Part shown: positions 49,210-57,127 of the stretch, piece by piece
How the letters are laid out: each line of letters starts with the position of its first letter
Position numbering within the stretch: position 1 is the stretch's first letter
Assembly (NCBI GenBank): GCA_030147805.1
Contig: JASBUR010000037.1
Span: 1 to 64,000, forward strand
DNA length: 64,000 nt
Reading direction: 5' to 3'
Source of the DNA: Sphingomonadaceae bacterium
GTDB lineage: Bacteria > Pseudomonadota > Alphaproteobacteria > Sphingomonadales > Sphingomonadaceae
Program-made: the position numbers and the translations under genes
The notes under the pieces: model-generated
Told to the model about the DNA's origin: nothing
The model's input: the letters and a program-made list of their open reading frames with translations, nothing else
The model's database searches: none

Positions 49210-49785
49210 ATGAAGCCGTGGCTCCGCTATACGCTGGCTGTCGCGCTCGGTCTCGTCGCCGGGCTCGGAGGGGCGGCCTATACGGTGCGCTCGGGAGCGC
49301 TGGGGTCGGGCCAGTCGATCGGCCCGTGGCGGACGGGCGCCGATTTCGGTACCGCCGAGGCGAGCGCCCGGACGCGCGCGGTGGTGGCGATGGCGGGGTT
49401 GCTGGCGCTGCCGGCGCGCGAGGCGCGCTATTACACCGCGGTCACCGACGACGCCGGTGCCGCGCTCGACGGGCGCTGCCGCTACCGGGTGACGGGCGGA
49501 AATCTGCCGGCGCGCTGGTGGAGCCTGACGCTCTACGACGCGGCGGGCTATCTGGTGCCCAACGACGCCGACCGCTTCTCGGTGCCCGGCGCGGCGCTGG
49601 CGCCCGGCGAGCGGAGCAGCTGGACGATCCGCGTCGCGCCCGATCGCCAGACCGGCCACTGGCTGCCGACCGGCGGCATCGACGCCTTCGCGCTGACCTT
49701 GCGCGCCTATCTGCCGCCCGACGGCGGCAAGGGCACGCCGCCGCGCGCGGCGCTGCCGTCGATCGTCAAGGAAGGCTGCGCATGA
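49210..49785 (+). CDS. DUF1214 family membrane-anchored protein
   Basis: The 191-residue protein has an N-terminal helix (LRYTLAVALGLVAGLGGAAY) and a DUF1214 domain: YYTAVTDDAGAALDGRCRYRV, RWWSLTLYDAAGYLVPND, and LRAYLPPDGG. Its stop overlaps the start of a DUF1254 gene (ATGA). In other bacteria the two domains are often fused; here they are split into neighbouring genes. No activity is established. Confidence 0.9.
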   Translation: MKPWLRYTLAVALGLVAGLGGAAYTVRSGALGSGQSIGPWRTGADFGTAEASARTRAVVAMAGLLALPAREARYYTAVTDDAGAALDGRCRYRVTGGNLPARWWSLTLYDAAGYLVPNDADRFSVPGAALAPGERSSWTIRVAPDRQTGHWLPTGGIDAFALTLRAYLPPDGGKGTPPRAALPSIVKEGCA

Positions 49786-50300
49786 TCTGGCGCCGGCTCG
49801 CCCCCTTCGTCGTCGGCATTCTCGTCGCGGTCGTCGCCTATGACCTCGCGCTGATGGCGACGCCGCGGCTGCTGATGGCGGCGGCGTTCGACCGGATTTC
49901 GGCCGGCGGCGTCAACCGCTTCACCTTCACCCCGCTCGCCACCGACACCTCGCGCGCCATCGTGCGGCCGAGCCCCGACCTCGCCTATTCGAGCTGCCCG
50001 TTCGATCTTGCCGGCGGCCCGCTGCTCGTCGAGGTGCCGCCGGTGCCGGCGAGCTACTGGTCGCTGTCGGTGTTCGATGCCGAGACCAACACCGCCTTCG
50101 TGCGCAACAATGTCGACAGCGGTGGCGGCTCGATCCGGGCGGCGGTGGCGCTCGCCGGGCAGGCGATCCCCGATGGCTATGCGCGGGTGACGGTCGCGAA
50201 GCCCCGGGGCATCGCGCTGGTGCGCATCCTCGTCGAGGACCGCGGCGCTTTCCCCGCGATCGACGTGGCACGCCGGCGGGCGAGCTGCGGCGTAGGCTAG
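49782..50300 (+). CDS. DUF1254 family membrane-anchored protein
   Basis: The 172-residue protein has an N-terminal anchor (APFVVGILVAVVAYDLALM) and the DUF1254-like domain: RPSPDLAYSSCPFDLAGGPLLVEVPPV, YWSLSVFDAETNTAFVRNN, and ALVRILVEDRG. It is translationally coupled to the DUF1214 gene. Together they likely form one periplasm-facing complex of unknown role. Confidence 0.9.
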   Translation: MIWRRLAPFVVGILVAVVAYDLALMATPRLLMAAAFDRISAGGVNRFTFTPLATDTSRAIVRPSPDLAYSSCPFDLAGGPLLVEVPPVPASYWSLSVFDAETNTAFVRNNVDSGGGSIRAAVALAGQAIPDGYARVTVAKPRGIALVRILVEDRGAFPAIDVARRRASCGVG

Positions 50301-50306
50301 GGCGAG

Positions 50307-51005
50307 ATGCGCCGTTCGGGACGCTTGCGCGCACTGACGCTCATGCTCTCGGCAATTTGCGCCGGCAACGCGGCGGGCGCAGCGTCGTCACCGCTCGCGC
50401 CATCGGTCGATCGCGCGGTCGTCCAGTGGCTGAACATCGTGTCGTCGGCACGCAGCCGAAGCGTGCCCGAGCTGACGGCGGCGGTGGAGCGCGAGCTCTA
50501 TCGCCGCAGCTTGCTCGATCAGGCGGTGCGTGTCGGCCTCGCGCAGGCGACAGCGCGGCTCAATTCCGACGATCGCCGCGCAGCGAGCACGGCGATCGAA
50601 CCGCGGCTCATCGCGATCGATCGCGACAATCTCGCCTATGTGAAATCGGTAGTGCCGGCGGACGGCTGGTTCCGACGCTCGCGCGATGGCGAGATTGCCG
50701 CGACCCATGCCTGGCTGATCGTTCATCATTCGGATGACTGGGACTTCAAGCGCCAGGTCCTGCAGCGGATGGCTCCGCTCCTCGCGGCGGGCGAGGTGCG
50801 GCCATCAAACTTTGCGCTGCTCTACGATCGGATCGCGCAGCATGATGGTCGGCCGCAGCGCTATGGCTCGCAGTTCGATTGTCGTGACGGGCGTTGGCGC
50901 CTCTACGCGGTCGAGGATGCGGAAGGCTTGGATGCCCGTCGTGCCGCCGTCGGTCTCGATCCGATCGCCGTCTATCAGCGCGATATCGTCGGTCGTTCCT
51001 GCTGA
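50307..51005 (+). CDS. DUF6624-type secreted protein
   Basis: The 232-residue precursor has a signal peptide (LRALTLMLSAICAGNAAGA). Its C-terminal half matches the DUF6624 pattern: THAWLIVHHSDDWDFKRQVL, ... GEVRPSNFALLYDRIA and GRPQRYGSQFDC. The codon use is slightly less GC-rich than its neighbours. It starts seven bases after the DUF1254 stop and could be in that operon. Function is unknown. Confidence 0.82.
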   Translation: MRRSGRLRALTLMLSAICAGNAAGAASSPLAPSVDRAVVQWLNIVSSARSRSVPELTAAVERELYRRSLLDQAVRVGLAQATARLNSDDRRAASTAIEPRLIAIDRDNLAYVKSVVPADGWFRRSRDGEIAATHAWLIVHHSDDWDFKRQVLQRMAPLLAAGEVRPSNFALLYDRIAQHDGRPQRYGSQFDCRDGRWRLYAVEDAEGLDARRAAVGLDPIAVYQRDIVGRSC

Positions 51006-51686
51006 TTATTCGATGTCGATCGAGCCGATGCTCAGCCGCGCGATCACCCGCCGTTCGACGGTTTCGGGCACGTAGCTGAAGCGCTCGCCGACCAGCGCGC
51101 GGCGTTTCATCTCGCCGCCGTCGCGCAGGCTCGCGGGCACCGAGATGTCGCCGATGCGCGTCGATGCCTCGACCGCGGTGGTGGCGCCCAGCGGCACGCG
51201 CAGCGTCAGCTCGCCGGTGCCGCCCTGCACATCGAGATCGCCGGCGACGTCCTTGACGGCGATGCTGCCGATGGCGTGGCGGACGACGAGCCTGCTGTCG
51301 CGCGGCACGTGGAGCCTGTAGGTCATCCGCACCCCCGACTTGCCGCCGAACGGGCTGCCGAGCGTTGCGCCGGGGTTGGTGCCGGTCACCGTTACTGCGC
51401 CCGCCGAGACCGCCTTCGCCTCGACGCCGAAGCGTTCGAGCCTGGCCTGCGCCTTCGCGCCCTCGTCGGCCGGATAGGCCTTCTGCGAACTGGCGCGGAA
51501 GTCGACCGAGACCTCGGACTTGTCCCACGCCACGATGTCGAGATCGCCCCAGGTCTCGTCGACGGTCACCGTGCCGCCGGCTGCCATCGGTACGCTCAGC
51601 GATCGCTCGACGGCGATCGGCGCCTCGTCGGCGGCCAGCGCCGGCGCGGCAAGCAGCAGGGTGACGGAGAGCGGGGCAAGCCTCAT
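51006..51686 (-). CDS. Secreted DUF4097-like beta-helix protein
   Basis: The 226-residue precursor has a signal peptide (MRLAPLSVTLLLAAPALA). The repetitive beta-strand body is typical of DUF4097/adhesin-like proteins: GTVTVDETWGDLDIVAWDKS, LVVRHAIGSIAVKDVAGDLD, GGTGELTLRV and ARLSIGSIDIE. Relatives are often cotranscribed with extracytoplasmic or BlaI/GntR-type regulation. Here an inverted repeat (51709-51736) lies directly upstream. Fold-wise it is related in style to, but not the same family as, the GIN proteins at 33825-36630. Confidence 0.78.
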   Translation of the reverse strand: MRLAPLSVTLLLAAPALAADEAPIAVERSLSVPMAAGGTVTVDETWGDLDIVAWDKSEVSVDFRASSQKAYPADEGAKAQARLERFGVEAKAVSAGAVTVTGTNPGATLGSPFGGKSGVRMTYRLHVPRDSRLVVRHAIGSIAVKDVAGDLDVQGGTGELTLRVPLGATTAVEASTRIGDISVPASLRDGGEMKRRALVGERFSYVPETVERRVIARLSIGSIDIE

Positions 51687-51708
51687 GGCGGCATCCTTCG
51701 GCAGGTTG

Positions 51709-51736
51709 TGTATTGCTGTATTAGCATATCAATACA
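51709..51736. promoter_or_regulatory. Inverted repeat TGTATTG-N14-CAATACA upstream of DUF4097-like gene
   Basis: Perfect 7-bp arms lie at 51709-51715 and 51730-51736, with a second TGTATT between them (51717-51722). The region is the most AT-rich patch nearby and lies 23-50 bp ahead of the minus-strand ATG, overlapping the likely promoter. It is a candidate operator for an unknown repressor. Confidence 0.6.
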
Positions 51737-51756
51737 GATGCAATCGCCCGGGCAGA

Positions 51757-51793
51757 CGAAAGGGCGCCGCACCTGCGTGCGACGCCCCTTTCG
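51757..51793. terminator. Hairpin terminator of outer membrane protein gene
   Basis: Long arms at 51757-51772 and 51777-51793 pair with a one-base bulge or mismatch around a four-base loop. The lower part (CGAAAGGGCG/CGCCCCTTTCG) is rich in A/T at its base. It lies just after the minus-strand stop at 51809. Confidence 0.75.
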
Positions 51794-51808
51794 GTCGTGC
51801 CGACGTCC

Positions 51809-52384
51809 CTAGAAGTGGAACGTCACGCCCGCCGTCGGACGGATGCTCTGGAACTCGTCATAGGTGTCGAAGGCAAGCCGCAGGCGGATGCCGCTGTTGC
51901 CGGTAATGCCGCCGAGACCGATGTCCTTCGGACCGACCTCGACGCCGAAGCCGTAGATCTCGTTCTTGTCGTCGGCGAAGCCGTTCTTGGCCTCGACCCA
52001 ATGATAGCCGGCGCGGCCGAAGAACATGCCGCTCTCGCCGATGCGCACGCCGGCATGGCCGGTGACGCCATATTCATAGTCGATGTCGTTGAAGCCCTTG
52101 GCGATATTACCCTCGGCGCCGACGACGAAGGCACCGAGCGGAATGTTGACGCCGCCATAGCCGCCGACGAGCGCGCCGTTGGCGCTGTTCCCGGCCTGCA
52201 GCGGGCCGTCGGTGCCGCGGTCGAAATCATGATAGCCGCCGAAGACGCCGACATAGGGCTCGAAGCCGAACGCGCGGCTGCCGTCGGGCGCGGTGGTTTC
52301 GGTGGTGGTGGTGGTGTCCTGCGCCTGGACGGCGGCCGGCAGCAGCGCCGCGACGGCGGCGACGGACAAAAGCAACTTGTTCAC
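51809..52384 (-). CDS. Small outer-membrane beta-barrel (opacity/OmpA-like) protein
   Basis: The 191-residue precursor has a signal peptide (NKLLLSVAAVAALLPAAVQA), a Thr-rich linker and an eight-stranded barrel-type sequence: FEPYVGVFGGYHDFDRG, GALVGGYGGVNIPLGAFVVG, FGRAGYHWVEAKNGF. The last strand ends RPTAGVTFHF with a terminal Phe, the outer-membrane insertion signature. The GTG at 52382-52384 with GGAG seven bases upstream is the start. Function is probably structural or protective. Confidence 0.88.
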   Translation of the reverse strand: MNKLLLSVAAVAALLPAAVQAQDTTTTTETTAPDGSRAFGFEPYVGVFGGYHDFDRGTDGPLQAGNSANGALVGGYGGVNIPLGAFVVGAEGNIAKGFNDIDYEYGVTGHAGVRIGESGMFFGRAGYHWVEAKNGFADDKNEIYGFGVEVGPKDIGLGGITGNSGIRLRLAFDTYDEFQSIRPTAGVTFHF

Positions 52385-52629
52385 GCAAACTCTCCTGATC
52401 ACTGTGCGGGGGCCCAACTCCGTCCCCGCCAGCCGTGTCAAACGGAGCGCCCCGGGTGACGTTCCGCAGCGCGAGCAGATGTCGCAGCCGGTGTGGCGCC
52501 CCGACCACTGCCGTTGCCGCGACGTAACAAGCCGGGGACGGTCGCGATGCTGGACGCCGGGCGCGGTTGCGCTATCACTTCCCCCCGAACGACCGGCGTG
52601 CCGCCGGGTCGCTGTCGGAGCGAACCCAA

Positions 52630-53139
52630 ATGAGCTTTTCAATCCATGCCGCGTCCGCGCCCGTGTTCATCGCCAGCCTGCGCGACATGCGCGCCTGGCT
52701 CGACAAGGCCGCGGCGGCGAAGCCCGAGGCCGAGCTGATGGACGCGCGGCTGGCCCCCGACATGCGGCCGCTGCCGGCGCAGTTCCAGATGGCGTCGGAC
52801 AGCGCCAAGAACGGCATGGCGCGGCTGGCGGGGATCGAGCCGCCGGCGATGCCCGACACCGAGTCGAGCTTCGACGAATTGCGCGCCCGCTGCGACCGCA
52901 CCATCGCCTTCGTCGAGAGCATCGACCCCGCGGCGCTCGCCGACGCCGCGACGCGCGAGGTGGTGCTCAAATTTCCCAACGGCCAGGGCTATCGCTTCGA
53001 CGGCGCGGCCTATCTGACCGGCTTCGCGCTGCCCAATTTCTTCTTCCACGCGACGACCGCCTACGCGATCCTGCGCCACGCCGGCGTGCCGCTCGGCAAG
53101 CCCGACTTCCTCGCGCACCTCGGCGCGCCGAACCTGTAG
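52630..53139 (+). CDS. DUF1993 family protein
   Basis: The 169-residue protein matches DUF1993: FSIHAASAPVFIASLRDMRAWLDKA, ARLAPDMRPLPAQFQMASDSAK and YLTGFALPNFFFHATTAYAI. The helical-bundle character is DinB-like. A metal or ligand is possible but not shown. It converges on the monooxygenase gene 50 bp away. Confidence 0.9.
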   Translation: MSFSIHAASAPVFIASLRDMRAWLDKAAAAKPEAELMDARLAPDMRPLPAQFQMASDSAKNGMARLAGIEPPAMPDTESSFDELRARCDRTIAFVESIDPAALADAATREVVLKFPNGQGYRFDGAAYLTGFALPNFFFHATTAYAILRHAGVPLGKPDFLAHLGAPNL

Positions 53140-53189
53140 CTCGCGATCCGCCATGCCCTGGCTTTGCCAGCAGGGCGGTGCAGGCGATT

Positions 53190-54416
53190 TCAGCGCTCCA
53201 GCTCAGGCCAGGCCGCGGGCGAGCGGACGTGCTCGCGGCGGATGCCGAGGCCGACGATGCGTGCCGGGATCCGTCGCAGCAGCGCCAGCCGATCGAGCAG
53301 GTGCACGGGGAGCGGCGGCGCGTCGATCGGGGCGGCGGGGTCGAGGACCGCGCCGAGCACGCGGTCGTGGACGAGGCGCTGCATCGTCTGGACGACGCGG
53401 ACGGGGAAGAGGCGGCGGTCCTGGACCTCGTGGAGGCGGCCGTCGACGTCTTCGCCGCGCGCCAGCGGCGCCGCGAGGAGGTTGGCGGCGGCGACCGCGT
53501 CCTGGATCGCGAGGTTGATGCCGACGCCGCCGACCGGCGACATTGCGTGCGCGGCGTCGCCGATCGCCAGCAGCCCGGGGCGATGCCAGCGCTCGAGCCG
53601 GTCGAGCGACACCGACAGCAAGTTGAGCTGGTCCCAGTCGGCGAGCGTGCCGACGACGCCGGCGATCTCGGGCGCGAGCTCGGCGATGACGGCGCGGAAG
53701 GCAGGCAGCCCCGCGGCGCGGAGCGTCTCCGCCGAGCCCTTCGGCACGACATAGGCCGCCTGCCAATAGTCGCCGCGATCGATCAGCACGAGCATCCGCC
53801 CGCGGTCCATGATGCCCATCGTGTCGTTACCGACGTGCGCCTCGCGCGGCAGCCGGAACCACAGCACGTCGATCGGTGCGCCGAGGTCGGTGAGCGGCAG
53901 CGCTGCACCTTCGCGCAGCACCGAGCGGCGGCCGTCGGCGGCGATCACCAGCCGGGCCGGGACTCGCTCATCGTGCGCGAGGGTGACCCCGTCGACACGG
54001 TTGGCGGCATCGACGGTCACGCCGGTCGCCTCGGCGTTCATCCGCAAGCTGAAGCTTGGGTAGCGCGCCGCCTCGTCCTTGAGGAAGTCGAGGAATTCCC
54101 ATTGCGGCGTCATCGCGATGAACCGATGCGCGACCGGCAGATGGGTGAAGTCGGCGATGCGCATCGACTGGCCGGCGATGCGTGCGCTCAGCTCGGTGAC
54201 GCGGTTGTGCGGGCGGGCGAGCAGCCGGTCGATCGAACCAAGTTCGCGGAACAGCTCGAGCGTCGAGGGGTGGACGGTGTCGCCGCGGAAATCGCGCAGG
54301 AAGTCGCCATGCTTTTCGAAGACGGTGACCGGCACCCCGGCGCGCGCGAACAACAGCCCCGCCATCATCCCCGCGGGGCCGCCGCCGACGATAACCAGGG
54401 GTGCGGGGCCGGTCAT
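53190..54416 (-). CDS. FAD-dependent monooxygenase (PHBH-type, group A)
   Basis: The 408-residue protein has the FAD-binding GxGxxG-type motif (PLVIVGGGPAGMMAGLLFARAG), the middle DG motif (LVIAADGRRSVLRE) and the GD motif (GLLAIGDAAHAMSPVGGVGI). These are the three marks of flavoprotein hydroxylases that use NAD(P)H and O2 on aromatic or polyketide-like substrates. The substrate is unknown. The ATG at 54414-54416 fits the nucleotide-binding start. Confidence 0.93.
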   Translation of the reverse strand: MTGPAPLVIVGGGPAGMMAGLLFARAGVPVTVFEKHGDFLRDFRGDTVHPSTLELFRELGSIDRLLARPHNRVTELSARIAGQSMRIADFTHLPVAHRFIAMTPQWEFLDFLKDEAARYPSFSLRMNAEATGVTVDAANRVDGVTLAHDERVPARLVIAADGRRSVLREGAALPLTDLGAPIDVLWFRLPREAHVGNDTMGIMDRGRMLVLIDRGDYWQAAYVVPKGSAETLRAAGLPAFRAVIAELAPEIAGVVGTLADWDQLNLLSVSLDRLERWHRPGLLAIGDAAHAMSPVGGVGINLAIQDAVAAANLLAAPLARGEDVDGRLHEVQDRRLFPVRVVQTMQRLVHDRVLGAVLDPAAPIDAPPLPVHLLDRLALLRRIPARIVGLGIRREHVRSPAAWPELER

Positions 54417-54474
54417 GGGGGCGGAGGATCGCGCGGGAGCAGGCGGGTGGCAAGGGGGGCGACTCGTCCCTCAT

Positions 54475-54691
54475 CGTCATCCCCGCGGAGGCGGGGACCC
54501 ACTCCCGAATTACCCCGAGCGCTCATGCTGAGCCTGTAGAAGCTGGATTGGCGCGCTGGGACGTTCGGGCAAGCTCGCCCTTCGGCCAGGGTCCCACGAA
54601 AGTAGTACTTTCGTGGGTGCCCGACTTGCTCAGGGCGAGCGCGGAGGTCGAGCTTGCTCGAACGTGGGTCCCCGCCTGCGCGGGGATGACG
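54475..54691. repeat. Foldback element with 28-bp terminal inverted repeats
   Basis: Arms at 54475-54502 and 54664-54691 are inverted copies of each other, matching at 27 of 28 positions. Inside are nested dyads, including a perfect 11-bp stem at 54593-54603/54607-54617 and GCTCGCCCT/AGGGCGAGC pairs further out. Each arm also forms its own small hairpin. It has no coding content. It looks like a REP/MITE-type element of the kind found in multiple copies in sphingomonad genomes; copy number cannot be judged from one window. Confidence 0.75.
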
Positions 54692-54700
54692 TCGAATGAA

Positions 54701-54765
54701 ATATCGAAAAACGATATGAACGCTTGACGATCATCGATAATGAGAATATCGATAAACGATAATAT
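54701..54765 (+). promoter_or_regulatory. Promoter with TATCG-N5-CGATA operators for DUF2975/HTH genes
   Basis: Dyads TATCG-N5-CGATA occur at 54702-54716 and 54747-54761, and a further dyad ATCGATA-N7-TATCGAT spans 54733-54753. TTGACG (54724-54729) and TATCGA (54747-54752), 17 bp apart, form a plausible promoter covered by these dyads. The pattern fits autorepression by the HTH protein encoded in the operon. Confidence 0.75.
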
Positions 54766-54786
54766 GCAACTTCGAAAGCCGAACCC

Positions 54787-55296
54787 ATGTCACGCCCGCC
54801 CGCCGTCCTCGGCCTGTTCTGGACCCTGCTCAAGCTGCTGGTCGTCGCCAACCTGCTGTTCGGCGCGTTCGTCGTCGCGGCGCTGATCGCCACCTTCGCC
54901 GCCCCGCAGCCCCTCGTCGCGCTGCTCGGCTCGCCGGCCGCCTCGGCGTCGGTGATCGACGGGCTGCGGCTGCTGGCGGCGATCGGCCTCCTGTCGGTGC
55001 CGCTGTCGCACCTCGTCCTCACCCGGCTCGTCGCCATCGTCGAGACGGTGCGCGACGGCGATCCTTTCGTCGAGGCCAACGCGCACCGGCTCGGGACGAT
55101 GGCATGGGCGCTGTTCGGGCTGGAGGGGCTGCACCTCGGGTCGATCCTCGTCGCCGTCGCGACGTCGGACGCGACGGGCGAGATCGACTGGAGCTTCTCG
55201 ATCGCCGGCTGGCTCGCGGTGCTGCTGCTGTTCGTGCTGGCCCGCGTGTTCGAGGAAGGCGCGCGGATGCGGTACGAGCTCGAAGGCACGATCTGA
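54787..55296 (+). CDS. DUF2975 membrane protein
   Basis: The 169-residue protein has four membrane helices (LGLFWTLLKLLVVANLLFGA, LRLLAAIGLLSVPLSHLVL, WALFGLEGLHLGSILVAVA, GWLAVLLLFVLARVFEEG). It shows the DUF2975 segment VRDGDPFVEANAHRL between helices 2 and 3 and the conserved ARVFEEGARM end. DUF2975 genes are regularly followed by a small Xre/YozG-type HTH gene, as here with a TGATG overlap. The pair resembles a membrane-sensor/regulator unit, but the mechanism is unknown. Confidence 0.9.
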   Translation: MSRPPAVLGLFWTLLKLLVVANLLFGAFVVAALIATFAAPQPLVALLGSPAASASVIDGLRLLAAIGLLSVPLSHLVLTRLVAIVETVRDGDPFVEANAHRLGTMAWALFGLEGLHLGSILVAVATSDATGEIDWSFSIAGWLAVLLLFVLARVFEEGARMRYELEGTI

Positions 55297-55562
55297 TGGC
55301 GATCCTCGTCAAACTCGACGACCTGCTGCACGCCCGGCGCATGACGCTCACCGAACTCGCCGGCAAGGTCGACATCACGCTCGCCAATCTGTCGATCCTC
55401 AAGACCGGCAAGGCGCGCGCCATCCGCTTCTCGACGCTCGAAGCGATCTGCGCCGCGCTCGGCTGCCAGCCGGGCGAGCTGCTGGAGTTCGTCGACGACG
55501 GCCCTGACTGGCCCGACGCGCAGGCAGGAGCAGCGGCGCGGCAATCCTATACGCGCGGATAG
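55296..55562 (+). CDS. YozG-like HTH (Xre/Cro) transcriptional regulator
   Basis: The 88-residue protein is a compact helix-turn-helix: LDDLLHARRMTLTELAGKVD, ITLANLSILKTGKARAIRF, STLEAICAALGCQPGELLEF. It starts one base into the DUF2975 stop. The dyads upstream of DUF2975 are the likely operators, so this protein probably represses its own operon. The C-terminal tail is short and polar. Confidence 0.92.
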   Translation: MAILVKLDDLLHARRMTLTELAGKVDITLANLSILKTGKARAIRFSTLEAICAALGCQPGELLEFVDDGPDWPDAQAGAAARQSYTRG

Positions 55563-55624
55563 CTCGCCATCCGCCGGCCGCTGGTCCACAAGATGCGCCA
55601 ATGACGAACCATCGGAGCGCGCAC

Positions 55625-56467
55625 ATGGCCGACTACACCCCGCCCAAGGTCTGGAGCTGGAACAAGGAGAATGGCGGTCAGTTCGCCGCGATCAACCGTC
55701 CGGTCGCCGGTGCGACGCACGACAAGGAACTGCCGGTCGGCGCGCATCCGCTGCAGCTCTATTCGCTGGCGACGCCCAACGGCGTGAAGGTCACCGTAAT
55801 GCTCGAGGAGCTGCTCGAGGCCGGCTACCCCGCCGACTATGACGCCTGGCTGATCTCGATCCGCGACGGCGACCAGTTCGGCTCGGGCTTCGTCGGGGTG
55901 AACCCCAATTCGAAGATCCCGGCGCTGCTCGACCGCAGCGGGCCCGCGCCGGTGCGCGTGTTCGAATCGGGGTCGATCCTGCTCCACCTCGCCGAAAAGT
56001 TCGGCGCTTTTCTGCCGGCGAGCGGCCCGGCGCGCACCGAGGCGCTCAACTGGCTGTTCTGGCAGATGGGCAGCGCCCCCTATCTCGGCGGCGGCTTCGG
56101 CCATTTCTACGCCTATGCGCCGGTGAAGATCGAATATGCCATCGACCGCTTCGCCATGGAGGCCAAGCGCCAGATGGACGTGCTCGACCGGCGGCTGGGC
56201 GAAAGCGAATATCTCGGTGGCGCCGATTATACGATCGCCGACATCGCGGTGTGGCCCTGGTACGGCGCGCTCGCCAAGGGGCTCGTCTATGACGCCGCCG
56301 AGTTCCTGGCGGTGCACGAGTATAAGAACGTGCTGCGCTGGACCGACGCGATCGCGGCGCGGCCGGCGGTCAAGCGCGGCCGCATCGTCAACCGCAACTG
56401 GGGCGACGAGCAGCTGCCCGAGCGGCATGACGCAGGCGATTTCGGCAAGACGACGACGGCCGTCTGA
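55625..56467 (+). CDS. yghU: Glutathione-dependent disulfide-bond oxidoreductase (YghU-like GST)
   Basis: The 280-residue protein is a Nu-class glutathione S-transferase: YTPPKVWSWNKENGGQFAAINRPVAG, LQLYSLATPNGVKVTVMLEELL, NPNSKIPALLDRSG, RVFESGSILLHLAEKFG and the C-terminal DYTIADIAVWPWYGAL. The TPNG segment replaces a catalytic Tyr/Ser and is typical of YghU, which reduces disulfides using two glutathiones. The ATG at 55625 has GGAG seven bases ahead. Confidence 0.93.
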   Translation: MADYTPPKVWSWNKENGGQFAAINRPVAGATHDKELPVGAHPLQLYSLATPNGVKVTVMLEELLEAGYPADYDAWLISIRDGDQFGSGFVGVNPNSKIPALLDRSGPAPVRVFESGSILLHLAEKFGAFLPASGPARTEALNWLFWQMGSAPYLGGGFGHFYAYAPVKIEYAIDRFAMEAKRQMDVLDRRLGESEYLGGADYTIADIAVWPWYGALAKGLVYDAAEFLAVHEYKNVLRWTDAIAARPAVKRGRIVNRNWGDEQLPERHDAGDFGKTTTAV

Positions 56468-56469
56468 CG

Positions 56470-56976
56470 CTAGGCGCGGCGGGCCGCCCAGATCGCTCCG
56501 GCGACGAGCGGCCCGACGATCAGCCCGAGCATCAGCGCGGTCGCGGCGAGACCGGGGATGGTGAGATATTCGCCGAACTGGATGCGGCTCGCCGCGGGGT
56601 CCTGCACGACGTCGCGGACCCAGGGCACGCCGAGGATGACGGCGAGCGCCGAACAGGTGGCGGCCACGATCCACAGCGCCGGGCCCGAACGCCGGGTCGC
56701 GGCGATCCACGCCGAGGTCACCGACAGCAGCAGCACGCCGCCTGCCACGAGAGATACCGCCAGCCCGCGCCGCGCCTCGAGCAGGCCGAAGCTGTAGCCG
56801 ACATAGTCGGGATCGAGCAGCCCGCGCAGCGGTGCGGCACCGTTGAGGCAGGCGACGACCACCAGCACCGCCGCCACCGCGATTCCCGCGCGACTGCCGT
56901 CGCGGCGGCGGGCACCGAGCGCGACGACGATGGCGGCCGCGAGGCCCACGCCCAATGCCAACGCTGCCCAGTTCAT
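56470..56976 (-). CDS. Unknown integral membrane protein
   Basis: The 168-residue protein has five hydrophobic segments (ALALGVGLAAAIVVALGA, IAVAAVLVVVACLNGA, AVSLVAGGVLLLSVTSAWI, ALWIVAATCSALAVILGV, IPGLAATALMLGLIVGPLV). I recognise no family motif. A central GLLDPDYVGYSFG loop would face one side of the membrane. It converges with yghU, with stops two bases apart. Confidence 0.7.
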   Translation of the reverse strand: MNWAALALGVGLAAAIVVALGARRRDGSRAGIAVAAVLVVVACLNGAAPLRGLLDPDYVGYSFGLLEARRGLAVSLVAGGVLLLSVTSAWIAATRRSGPALWIVAATCSALAVILGVPWVRDVVQDPAASRIQFGEYLTIPGLAATALMLGLIVGPLVAGAIWAARRA

Positions 56977-57127
56977 CCCGAGACTCCCCCCACGGCGACG
57001 GTCGAAGATTATCGCGTCGGCGGGCGACCGCAAGCGGTGCGCCGACGGCGCCGCGGGTCGGCGTGCGTCGGCCGCGACATGGCGGGCGATTGCGGCGCGT
57101 CGCGCCGGCCTGCTAGGCATCGGCGCG

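Noticed and set aside
54475-54691. Simple intrinsic terminator of the monooxygenase gene
   Set aside because: That gene starts, rather than ends, on this side, and the long terminal inverted repeats with a 160-bp interior fit a foldback element better.
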